A stretch of 64,000 nt of DNA from Olsenella sp. (GTDB taxonomy: Bacteria > Actinomycetota > Coriobacteriia > Coriobacteriales > Atopobiaceae). Of this stretch, positions 51,611-59,357 are shown piece after piece. The notes below the pieces were generated by a model. That model was not told the DNA's origin. It did not search any database and worked only from the letters and a program-made list of their open reading frames with translations. The translations under genes were made by a program, and so were the position numbers. Position 1 is the stretch's first letter. Each line of letters begins with the position of its first letter. The stretch lies in NCBI GenBank assembly GCA_022648325.1, contig JALCMG010000009.1, positions 1 through 64,000 on the forward strand. Direction: 5' to 3'.

Positions 51611-52939
51611 ATGCCAAAACCTGTCGTCGCCGTGGTCGGTCGACCCAACGTCGGCAAGTCGACCCTGGTTAACCGAATTGTCCAGAGCCGTGACGCCATC
51701 GTGCACGAGAGCCGTGGCGTCACGCGCGACCGTTCGTACCACAAGGCAGACTGGAACGGTCGGGACTTTGTGATCATCGACACTGGCGGCATCGAGTCCG
51801 TCAAGTCCAAGGACACCTTCGCGCCACGCATCCGCGAGCAGGCCATGCTGGCGGCGGGAGAGGCCGACGCCATCATCTTTGTGGTCGACGGCTCGACGGG
51901 CGTGACGGACGAGGACGAGGAGGTCGCCAAGATCCTGCGAAAGCAGGACAAGCCGGTCTTCCTTGTGGTCAACAAGAAAGACAACCCGGCAACCGAGAAC
52001 GACAACCTCTGGGACTTCTACGCGCTTGGCGTGGGGGAGCCTCGTCCCCTCTCGGCCACCCACGGCTACGGCACCGGCGACCTCCTCGATGACGTGGTCG
52101 CGGTGCTTCCCGCGGAGGACGAGCTCGAGCCTGACGAGGAGGAGCTCTCGCTTGCCATCATCGGCAGGCCCAACGTGGGCAAGTCCTCGCTTGCGAACAG
52201 ACTTGCCGGAAAGAAGCGCTCGATCGTCTCGGACGTCGCCGGCACTACCCGTGACGCCGTCGACACCATGATCGAGTGGCAGGGTCAGAGGATCCGCCTG
52301 GTAGACACCGCAGGCATGCGCAAGAAGAACCTTGTCCACGAGGACGTCGAGTACTACAGCATGGTGCGTGGCCTCATGGCCATGGACCGAGCGGACGCGT
52401 GCCTCCTCGTGGTCGACGCCACAGACGGCGTGACCGAGCAGGACCAGAAGGTGGCCAACATGGCAATCGACCGTGGGTGCGCCCTGGTCCTCTGCCTCAA
52501 CAAGTGGGACCTCATCGAGACCGAGGCGCAGCGAGACCGCGTGGCTGCCTCCATCGACAAGCGCATGCAGTTTGCCCCCTGGGTCCCCTACGTGAACATC
52601 TCTGCCCTCACCGGTCGCGCTACCGACAAGGTCCTGCAGCTGGCGATCTCTGCAGCAAAGGCCCGCGAGGGCCAGCTTCGCACCTCCGAGCTAAACAACC
52701 TCCTCGAGGAGATTCGCGAGGGAGGCCACACGGTCTCGGAGAAGGGGCGCCGCCTCAAGATGCAGTACGCCACGCAGACGGGTTCCAAGCCTCCCGTCAT
52801 TACTGTGTGGTGCAACGCGCCGGACCTCGTGGACGACAATTACAAGCGCTTCTTTGAGAACCGCCTCCGCGAGAGGTTTGACCTCGAGGGCACGCCCATC
52901 CGTCTGCGCTTCCGCAAGAAGTCCGGGGGGGACAAGTGA
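51611..52939 (+). CDS. der: Ribosome-assembly GTPase Der (EngA)
   Basis: The 442-residue protein has two tandem GTPase domains and a KH-like C-terminus, unique to Der, and acts in 50S assembly. G domain 1 has VGRPNVGKSTLVNRI, DTGGI and NKKDN. G domain 2 has IGRPNVGKSSLANRL, DTAGMRKK and NKWDL. The KH region includes KMQYATQTGSKPPVITVWCN. The ATG at 51611 follows GAGAAAGCGAGCACTTC. Its stop overlaps the GTG of plsY. Confidence 0.97.
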   Translation: MPKPVVAVVGRPNVGKSTLVNRIVQSRDAIVHESRGVTRDRSYHKADWNGRDFVIIDTGGIESVKSKDTFAPRIREQAMLAAGEADAIIFVVDGSTGVTDEDEEVAKILRKQDKPVFLVVNKKDNPATENDNLWDFYALGVGEPRPLSATHGYGTGDLLDDVVAVLPAEDELEPDEEELSLAIIGRPNVGKSSLANRLAGKKRSIVSDVAGTTRDAVDTMIEWQGQRIRLVDTAGMRKKNLVHEDVEYYSMVRGLMAMDRADACLLVVDATDGVTEQDQKVANMAIDRGCALVLCLNKWDLIETEAQRDRVAASIDKRMQFAPWVPYVNISALTGRATDKVLQLAISAAKAREGQLRTSELNNLLEEIREGGHTVSEKGRRLKMQYATQTGSKPPVITVWCNAPDLVDDNYKRFFENRLRERFDLEGTPIRLRFRKKSGGDK

Positions 52940-53595
52940 GACTCGTCATTCCTACGCTCATAGCGTGCGCAATCACCTATTTCGTCTGCGGCATCCCATT
53001 TGGCATGCTGATCGCCCGCTCGAAGGGCGTGGACGTGCGCCACACGGGTTCCGGCAACATTGGGGCCACCAACGTCGGCCGCTCCGTGGGCGCCTGGGCT
53101 GCGGGGCTTACGCTGCTGCTGGATGCAGGCAAGGGTTGGCTCTGCACGGGTCTTGCCACTTGGACCTTCTCAAGCTTCCTTGCTGAGGCCAAGGCGTTTG
53201 CACCCGGGCAGCCGTTCGACTGGGCCCTCACCTGCGTTTATGCTGCTTGCGTGCTGGGACATGTCTTCTCTCCATATCTTGGGTTTCACGGAGGCAAGGG
53301 CATCTCGGTTGGCTTTGGCGCCGCGCTGGGGCTCGACCCGCGCATTGCCTTTGGCCTTCTCGCCGTGTTCCTGGTCTTTGCGCTACCCACGAGGTTTGTC
53401 TCCCTTGGCAGCTCCTGCGCAGCGATCTCCCTTCCAATCTGGACTGCCGTTCTTGGCTACAGCCCCGCGGCGGTGGTGCCCATGGTCATAGTTGCCGCCT
53501 GCGTCCTGTGGGCTCACAGGGAGAACATCCGTAAGCTCTCCCGCCACGAGGAGAAGCGCTTCTCTTTCCATCACGATGACGGGAAGTCCAAGTGA
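52936..53595 (+). CDS. plsY: Glycerol-3-phosphate acyltransferase PlsY
   Basis: The 219-residue inner-membrane enzyme transfers acyl groups from acyl phosphate to sn-glycerol 3-phosphate. Its motifs are the cytoplasmic loop HTGSGNIGATNVGRSVG, LDAGKGWL, VLGHVFSPYLGFHGGKGISV and CVLWAHRENIRKL. Several membrane helices lie between. The polar C-terminal tail is His- and Lys-rich. The GTG overlaps der and its end overlaps gpsA, both as GTGA. The plsY-gpsA pair gives substrate and enzyme for phosphatidate synthesis. Confidence 0.96.
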   Translation: MRLVIPTLIACAITYFVCGIPFGMLIARSKGVDVRHTGSGNIGATNVGRSVGAWAAGLTLLLDAGKGWLCTGLATWTFSSFLAEAKAFAPGQPFDWALTCVYAACVLGHVFSPYLGFHGGKGISVGFGAALGLDPRIAFGLLAVFLVFALPTRFVSLGSSCAAISLPIWTAVLGYSPAAVVPMVIVAACVLWAHRENIRKLSRHEEKRFSFHHDDGKSK

Positions 53596-54632
53596 GTCGC
53601 ATCGCCGTCATAGGGGCAGGTTCCTGGGGCACGGCCATGACAGGCCTCGTTGCCCCTGCCGTGGACGAGGTGGTGCTGTGGGCCAGGACCCCGCAGGCCG
53701 CCGAGACCATGAACCGCGACCGCAGGAACCCCAACCACCTGGTCGACTACACCCTCGCGCCAAACGTCGTGGCCACGAGCTGCCTGGCCGATGCCGTGCG
53801 GGACGTAGACGCAGCTATTCTCGCCACGCCATCGGCGTACCTGAGGCAGACCTGCCACAATCTTGCTCCGCACCTCTCGAGTGACGCCCGCGTGCTCGTC
53901 CTCTCCAAGGGCATGGAGCGGGGGTCACACCTTCTCATGCATGAGGTGGCCTCCGAAGAGCTTGGAAACCCCAGCCGAGTTGCTGCGCTCTCTGGGCCCA
54001 ACCACGCCGAGGAGATCTGCAAGGGCATGGTCTCTGCTGCGGTCGTCGCTTCCGAGGACGCGAAAACCGCCGAGTACTTTCAGGGGCTGCTCTCGGGACC
54101 CACCTTCAGGGCCTACGTAAGTGACGACGTGCGCGGGGTGGAGTGCTGTGGCGCCGTCAAGAACGTGGTGGCCATTGCCTGCGGAATCGCAAGTGGGATG
54201 GGCATGGGAGACAACACGCTTGCCGTCCTCATGACCCGTGGCATCGCAGAGATTGGCCGCGTCGTTGCTGCCCTTGGCGGCAACCCCATGACCTGCATGG
54301 GGCTTGCCGGCATGGGAGACCTGGTGGTTACGTGCACCTCCGAGCACTCGCGCAACAGGAGCTTTGGCAAGGCCCTTGTGGCGGGCGAGACCCTCGAGGG
54401 ATACCAGGCGCGCACGCACATGGTGGTTGAGGGGGCGCCTGCCTCGGAGTCGGTGCTCGAGCTTGCCTACGAGCGAAGCATAGAGGTTCCCATCACTGCC
54501 GGCGTTCACGCTGTGCTCTATGAGGGGTTTCCTATCGATGAAGCTATGGAGGGGCTCCTCACGCGTGTTCCGCGCACGGAGTTCTATGGTATGGAAGAGA
54601 GAGAACCCGCATCAAAGGAGAATCAATGCTAG
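53592..54632 (+). CDS. gpsA: Glycerol-3-phosphate dehydrogenase [NAD(P)+]
   Basis: The 346-residue enzyme reduces dihydroxyacetone phosphate to sn-glycerol 3-phosphate for phospholipids. It has the Rossmann motif IAVIGAGSWGTAMTGLVAP, AILATPSAYLRQTC, LVLSKGMERGS, ALSGPNHAEEICKGM, the catalytic Lys region VKNVVAIACGIASGMGMGDN, and GLAGMGDLVVTCTSEHSRNR. GTG start within the plsY stop. The end overlaps the rpe start by seven bases. Confidence 0.96.
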   Translation: MSRIAVIGAGSWGTAMTGLVAPAVDEVVLWARTPQAAETMNRDRRNPNHLVDYTLAPNVVATSCLADAVRDVDAAILATPSAYLRQTCHNLAPHLSSDARVLVLSKGMERGSHLLMHEVASEELGNPSRVAALSGPNHAEEICKGMVSAAVVASEDAKTAEYFQGLLSGPTFRAYVSDDVRGVECCGAVKNVVAIACGIASGMGMGDNTLAVLMTRGIAEIGRVVAALGGNPMTCMGLAGMGDLVVTCTSEHSRNRSFGKALVAGETLEGYQARTHMVVEGAPASESVLELAYERSIEVPITAGVHAVLYEGFPIDEAMEGLLTRVPRTEFYGMEEREPASKENQC

Positions 54633-55306
54633 AGAATAAAATCCAGGTCGCACCCTCCATCCTCTCTGCTGACCTGGGGCACCTCGCGGACGAGCTCCGC
54701 TTCATCGACGGCGCGGGCTATGTTCACTTCGATGCCATGGATGGACACTTCGTGCCCAACCTCACCTTTGGCCCTGGTGTTTTGGCTGCCGTGAAGTCGG
54801 CCACCCAGACGCCTGTCGACGCCCATCTCATGATTTCGAATCCCGATCAGATGGTTCCTGAGTACCTGGCGGCCGGGGCGGATGTCGTGACCTTCCACTA
54901 CGAGGCTACCTCTCACGCCAACCGCCTCGCCAACCTCATTCGCGAGAAGGGCGCCAAGGCGGGCGTGGCAATCAACCCTGGCACCCCCGTCTCTGTCCTT
55001 GACGCGATCGTCGAGGACGTTGACCTTGTGCTCGTCATGACGGTCAACCCCGGCTTTGGCGGGCAGAAGTTCATACCTGGATCGCTGCGAAAGATCCGCC
55101 AAGTCAAGGCCATGTGCGCCGAGCGCCATGTCGCCCCCATTATCGAGGTCGACGGAGGCATCTCTCCCACCAACGCCGCGGACGTCTGCGCCGCCGGCGC
55201 CACGCTGCTCGTTGCTGGCAGCGCCGTCTTTGGCAAGGCGAACCGCGCCAACGCCATCCGCAAGATCACCGAGGCCGGGGAGTCCGGACTCGTGAGGAGG
55301 GCGTGA
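54626..55306 (+). CDS. rpe: Ribulose-phosphate 3-epimerase
   Basis: The 226-residue TIM-barrel enzyme interconverts ribulose 5-phosphate and xylulose 5-phosphate. Motifs are VAPSILSADLGHLADEL, VHFDAMDGHFVPNLTFGP with metal-binding His and Asp, VDAHLMISNPD, VLVMTVNPGFGGQKFIPGS, and IEVDGGISPTN with the C-terminal GSAVFG. The ATG follows AAAGGAGAATCA. It supplies pentose-phosphate intermediates. Its neighbours otherwise concern lipids and Fe-S chemistry. Confidence 0.97.
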   Translation: MLENKIQVAPSILSADLGHLADELRFIDGAGYVHFDAMDGHFVPNLTFGPGVLAAVKSATQTPVDAHLMISNPDQMVPEYLAAGADVVTFHYEATSHANRLANLIREKGAKAGVAINPGTPVSVLDAIVEDVDLVLVMTVNPGFGGQKFIPGSLRKIRQVKAMCAERHVAPIIEVDGGISPTNAADVCAAGATLLVAGSAVFGKANRANAIRKITEAGESGLVRRA

Positions 55307-56493
55307 GCAGAGTGACCGCCCGTAAAACCGTATACCTGGACTATGCGGCTAGCGTCCCGGCTCGCGAGGAGTCCCTCTCCGCCGAGCGCGCCTACGAGGA
55401 CTCGCCCATTGCGGGCGCCAACCCAAACTCCCTCCACACCCCCGGTCGTGAGGCCGCACGGGCGCTCGATGGGGCTCGTAGGGACATCGCTCGGTGCGTG
55501 GGCGGTGGCTTTCGCCCATCCGACGTCGTCTTCACGTCTGGCGGCACCGAGTCGAACAACCTCGCCCTTCTCGGCCTCTCGCGAGGTGCCCACCAGCGCG
55601 ACCGCAGGCGCACGCGCGTGGTCCTCTCTGCCATCGAGCACGACTCGGAGCTCGACGTCTCCGGGGCGCTCAAGGGGAACGGCTTCGAGGTCACCCTCGT
55701 AAGGCCTGGACGTGACGGCGTTGTCTCGGAAGAGGCTCTGGCGGAGATCCTCGGTCCCGACTGTGCGCTCGTCTCCGTGATGAGCGCCAACAACGAGACC
55801 GGTGTCATCCAGCCCGTGGACAGGCTTGCCTCCGCTGCGCATGCTGCGGGAGCGATCTTTCACACCGATGCCGTACAGGCCTTTGGGCGCGTGCCGCTTG
55901 ACTTGGCACAGGCGGATGCGGTGAGCATCGCCGCACACAAGATCGGCGGTCCCGTTGGCGTGGGGGCGCTTCTCGTCAGGGGGCGTGTGCCCTTGGCGCC
56001 GCTCTCGTTTGGGGGTGGGCAGGAGGCTGGCCGCCGCGCGGGCACGCAGGACGTCCGCGGCGCGCTTGCCTTCGCCGCCGTGGCGCGCGCGTGCTGCGAG
56101 GGGATTGCCGCAACACGGCCTGTGGTTGCCGCGCGTGCAAACAGGCTCTACCAGCGTATCTGTGCAGAGGGTACGGGGATCATCCCAACGACCAAGGCCC
56201 TGGTCGACGATACGCGTCTTCCCGGCATGGTGAGCGTTATGGTGCCCGGCATCGACTCCCAGACCCTCGTCCTTGGGCTCGACGAGCGCGGCTTTGCCGT
56301 CTCGGCTGGGTCTGCCTGCTCGTCTGGGTCGCTCGACGCAAGCCACGTGCTCACTGCCATGGACATTGGGCGAGACCAGGCGCTTGGGTCTCTTCGCATC
56401 TCCTTCGACGAGCGCGTCGCCGAGGAGGACCTCGACGCCTTCGCCTCGCAGCTCCTCACGCTTGTGGCGCAGGCCACCGCGCGGCATCGATAA
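55303..56493 (+). CDS. Cysteine desulfurase (NifS/IscS-like)
   Basis: The 396-residue PLP enzyme frees sulphur from cysteine for Fe-S clusters or thionucleosides. It has VYLDYAASVPAREE, FTSGGTESNNLALLGLSR, SAIEHDSE, VSVMSANNETGVIQPV and HTDAVQAFGRVPLDL, with PLP Lys in SIAAHKIGGPVGVGALLV. The active Cys lies in SAGSACSSGSLDASHVL. The GTG at 55303 overlaps the rpe TGA; a second GTG at 55312 is better spaced from GGAGGG and may be the true start. No IscU partner gene is adjacent. Confidence 0.93.
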   Translation: MSRVTARKTVYLDYAASVPAREESLSAERAYEDSPIAGANPNSLHTPGREAARALDGARRDIARCVGGGFRPSDVVFTSGGTESNNLALLGLSRGAHQRDRRRTRVVLSAIEHDSELDVSGALKGNGFEVTLVRPGRDGVVSEEALAEILGPDCALVSVMSANNETGVIQPVDRLASAAHAAGAIFHTDAVQAFGRVPLDLAQADAVSIAAHKIGGPVGVGALLVRGRVPLAPLSFGGGQEAGRRAGTQDVRGALAFAAVARACCEGIAATRPVVAARANRLYQRICAEGTGIIPTTKALVDDTRLPGMVSVMVPGIDSQTLVLGLDERGFAVSAGSACSSGSLDASHVLTAMDIGRDQALGSLRISFDERVAEEDLDAFASQLLTLVAQATARHR

Positions 56494-56530
56494 ACCAAAC
56501 CAGTACGCATCAGGGAAAGGTGTGAGTCAC

Positions 56531-57265
56531 ATGACAGAAGCTCAGGCCCTCGTTCGCCTCCAGGAGATCGACCTCGACATGCTGCGTCTTGCCTCGACGC
56601 TTGCCGCCATGCCGCAGCAGAAGAAGCTGCAGGCCATTGCCCGCGCGCGCCGCAAGGTGGAAAGCGAGCAGACCAAGATCTACGCCCAGCGCAAGGATCT
56701 CGAGACCTACGTCTCGGAGAACCAGGCTGACCTTGACCACTACCGGGCCAGGACCGAGGAGGTCAAGGCGGAGGTTGCCTCCGGCAGCCACAACTACCGC
56801 CAAATCCAGGACTACGAGGCGCATCTTACGGGCCTTGCCAAGAAGGTCGAGAAGCTCGAGCACAATCGTGCCCAGCTTGACGATGACCTTGAGAAGGCGA
56901 AGCGCGCCGAGTCCAACGCGAATCTCACGCTCAAGCGTCTTGACGAAGAGGAAGCTGTACAGAAGAAGTCCTTCGAGACCGACAGTGCCCAGATTAGGCG
57001 CAAGATCGTGACCCTCGACGGGGAGAGGAAGAGCGTTGCCTCGCAGATCTTGCCAGAGCATATGGCGAACTACGAGGCAGCACGCAAGCGCTTCAAGGGG
57101 CTTGCGGTCGAGAGGCTCGTGGGAAACGTGCCCTCTGTCTGCCGCGTCAAGCTCCAGCCAGCCTCGTTCCACGACCTAACTCATGGCGGTGACGTTGCCG
57201 AGTGCCCATACTGTCACCGCATCCTGATTGTGGACGACCCCTACGCTGAGGGTGATGACAAGTGA
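56531..57265 (+). CDS. DUF164 protein: coiled coil with C-terminal zinc-ribbon-like end
   Basis: The 244-residue protein is mainly a long alpha-helical hairpin (ALVRLQEIDLDMLRLASTLA through to EEEAVQKKSFETDSAQIRRK) followed by a small C-terminal module. In the family this module is a zinc ribbon with two C-x2-C knuckles. Here the second is intact (ECPYCHRILIVDD), but the first reads VPSVCRVKLQPAS with a single Cys. Zinc binding may thus be altered. The ATG at 56531 follows AGGGAAAGGTGTGAGTCAC. Its function is unknown. It overlaps coaBC by GTGA. Confidence 0.85.
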   Translation: MTEAQALVRLQEIDLDMLRLASTLAAMPQQKKLQAIARARRKVESEQTKIYAQRKDLETYVSENQADLDHYRARTEEVKAEVASGSHNYRQIQDYEAHLTGLAKKVEKLEHNRAQLDDDLEKAKRAESNANLTLKRLDEEEAVQKKSFETDSAQIRRKIVTLDGERKSVASQILPEHMANYEAARKRFKGLAVERLVGNVPSVCRVKLQPASFHDLTHGGDVAECPYCHRILIVDDPYAEGDDK

Positions 57266-58494
57266 GCGAGAAGGCCTCCCAAGACCGCTCCGCCCGAGAG
57301 CCACGCGTTGTTCTCGCCGTCACCGGGGGCATAGCCGTCTACAAGGCCGTCGAGGTCATGCGCGGCCTCCAGCACGCGGGGTGTGACGTGCGTGTGGCCA
57401 TGACCGCCGATGCCGAGCGCTTTGTTGGGACATCCACCTTCGAGGCGCTCTCCGGGCATCCCGTTGCAGATGACCTCTATGCGTACGCGGACTCTCCCAT
57501 ACCGCACATCTTCCTCGCGGACTGGGCAGACCTCGTGCTCGTTGTCCCCGCGACGGCAAACGTCATCGCGAAGATGGCTGCCGGCATAGCCGACGACTGC
57601 CTCTCGACGACGCTTGTCGCCGCGCACTGCCCGGTTCTTGTCGCAGCCGCCATGAACGTCCACATGTGGAGGAACCCAGCCACGCAGGTAAACGTTGCCA
57701 CGCTCCAATCGCGTGGGATTCGCTTTGTCATGCCGCAGACCGGCCTTTTGGCCTGCGGCGATGTGGGCGAAGGCAAGCTCGCCGACGTCAATGACATTGT
57801 GGCCGCAGCGCTCGATGCCCTTTCCCCAGCTCCGAAGGACATCGTGGGGAAGAGTGTCGTGGTCACGGCAGGCCCTACGCACGAGGCCATAGACCCCGTC
57901 CGCTACATCGCGAACGCCTCCACCGGCAAGATGGGCTACGCCATCGCCCGCGAGGCCGCCCGACGTGGCGCCGTGGTCACCCTGGTCACTGGCCCCGTAG
58001 CCATAGAGGCACCGGCTGGTGTCGAGGTGGTTCCCGTGGTCTCGGCCGCGGAGATGCATGACGCTGCCATGGCTGCGTTTGACAAGGCGGATGCCGCCAT
58101 CTGCGCCGCAGCAGTTGCGGACTACACCCCCGCCTCGCCCGCCTCCCACAAGCTCAAGAAGGGCGTAGACGACCTGACGACGATCCGTCTTGTCCAGACC
58201 GAGGACATTCTCGCCGAGCTCTCCGCCTCAAAGGGCCACCGCGTTGTTGTTGGCTTTGCCGCCGAGACAAACGACCTCCTCAAGAATGCGCACGAGAAGC
58301 TCCTGCACAAGGGGTGCGACCTCATCGTGGCGAACGATGTGTCGCGTGCCGACTCCACGTTTGGTGCGGATACGAGCCGCGTTGCCTTCGTGTGGCCAAA
58401 CCGGACCGAGCAGCTGGACACGCTGCCGCTTGCTGACGTTGCCTCTGCCATCTGCGACCGCGTCTCCACACTCGTGGCGGGGGAGGTAGCATGA
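57262..58494 (+). CDS. coaBC: Bifunctional phosphopantothenoylcysteine synthetase/decarboxylase
   Basis: The 410-residue protein does two steps of coenzyme A synthesis. The N-terminal CoaC flavoprotein has AVTGGIAVYKAVEVMRGLQ, catalytic His in SPIPHIFLADWADLVL, AAAMNVHMWRNPATQ and Cys in LLACGDVGEGKLAD. The C-terminal CoaB has VVVTAGPTHEAIDPVRYIAN with STGKMGYAIAREA, AAVADYTPAS and FAAETNDLL. The conserved PAMN motif reads AAMN. GTG and ATG overlaps join it to the genes on both sides. Confidence 0.96.
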   Translation: MSEKASQDRSAREPRVVLAVTGGIAVYKAVEVMRGLQHAGCDVRVAMTADAERFVGTSTFEALSGHPVADDLYAYADSPIPHIFLADWADLVLVVPATANVIAKMAAGIADDCLSTTLVAAHCPVLVAAAMNVHMWRNPATQVNVATLQSRGIRFVMPQTGLLACGDVGEGKLADVNDIVAAALDALSPAPKDIVGKSVVVTAGPTHEAIDPVRYIANASTGKMGYAIAREAARRGAVVTLVTGPVAIEAPAGVEVVPVVSAAEMHDAAMAAFDKADAAICAAAVADYTPASPASHKLKKGVDDLTTIRLVQTEDILAELSASKGHRVVVGFAAETNDLLKNAHEKLLHKGCDLIVANDVSRADSTFGADTSRVAFVWPNRTEQLDTLPLADVASAICDRVSTLVAGEVA

Positions 58495-59357
58495 GCGGAG
58501 CGCGCCACGGGGAGATAACCATCGGTTGCCACCTCTCGGTTGCAGGGGGCTTTTCCCAGATGGGCAAGACCGCCCTCGAGATTGGTGCCAACACCTTCGC
58601 CTTCTTCACGAGGAACCCCCGAGGCGGCAAGGCAAAGACGCCCGACCCTGCGGACGAGAAGGAGCTCCTCTCCATCCTCGCCGAGCATGGCTTTGGACGC
58701 CTTGTAGCGCATGCCCCTTACACAATGAACCTCTGTTCCGCCAGGCCGCAGACGGTGGAGTTTGCGAGGGAGGCCATGGCCGGCGACCTCAGGCTCCTCG
58801 AGGACCTTCCCGGCAATTACTACAACTTCCATCCGGGAAGCCACGTTGGCCAAGGCGTGGACGCAGGCATCCGCCTCATCTGTGAGGGCCTCGACCAGGT
58901 GCTTGTTCGAGGCCAGAAGACCACGGTCCTCCTCGAGACCATGGCGGGCAAGGGCTCGGAGGTTGGCTCGCGCTTTGAGGAGCTGGCTCGCATCATCGAT
59001 GGCACCCGCGATGGCGACCTCCTCGGCGTGTGTCTGGACACCTGCCACGTTGCGGATGCCGGCTATGACATTGTCAACGACCTCGACGGCGTTCTCGACG
59101 AATTCGATCGGGTCATTGGGCTCGACCGACTTAAGGCTCTGCACGTCAACGACTCCAAGAACCCCCTCGGCTCGCACAAGGACAGGCACGAGAAGATAGG
59201 GGAGGGGACGCTCGGCATCTCGACCTTCCAGGCGGTGGTCACGAACGAGCGCCTCGCTGGCCTCCCCATGATTCTCGAGACGCCCAACGACCTCGAGGGC
59301 TACGCACACGAGATAATGCTCCTCCGGGACCTTGCCCGGGGAGATGGGAAGTACTGA
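58491..59357 (+). CDS. nfo: Endonuclease IV (AP endonuclease)
   Basis: The 288-residue TIM-barrel enzyme cuts DNA at abasic sites with three zinc ions. Metal ligands are seen in LVAHAPYTMNLCSA, YYNFHPGSHVGQG, TVLLETMAGKGSEVG, GVCLDTCHVADAGYD, ALHVNDSKNPLGSHKDRHE and MILETPND. The start AGCACAT-like ISIHLS region appears as IGCHLSVAGGFSQMGKTA. The ATG overlaps the coaBC stop, and the TGA overlaps the next ATG by one base. Confidence 0.96.
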   Translation: MSGARHGEITIGCHLSVAGGFSQMGKTALEIGANTFAFFTRNPRGGKAKTPDPADEKELLSILAEHGFGRLVAHAPYTMNLCSARPQTVEFAREAMAGDLRLLEDLPGNYYNFHPGSHVGQGVDAGIRLICEGLDQVLVRGQKTTVLLETMAGKGSEVGSRFEELARIIDGTRDGDLLGVCLDTCHVADAGYDIVNDLDGVLDEFDRVIGLDRLKALHVNDSKNPLGSHKDRHEKIGEGTLGISTFQAVVTNERLAGLPMILETPNDLEGYAHEIMLLRDLARGDGKY

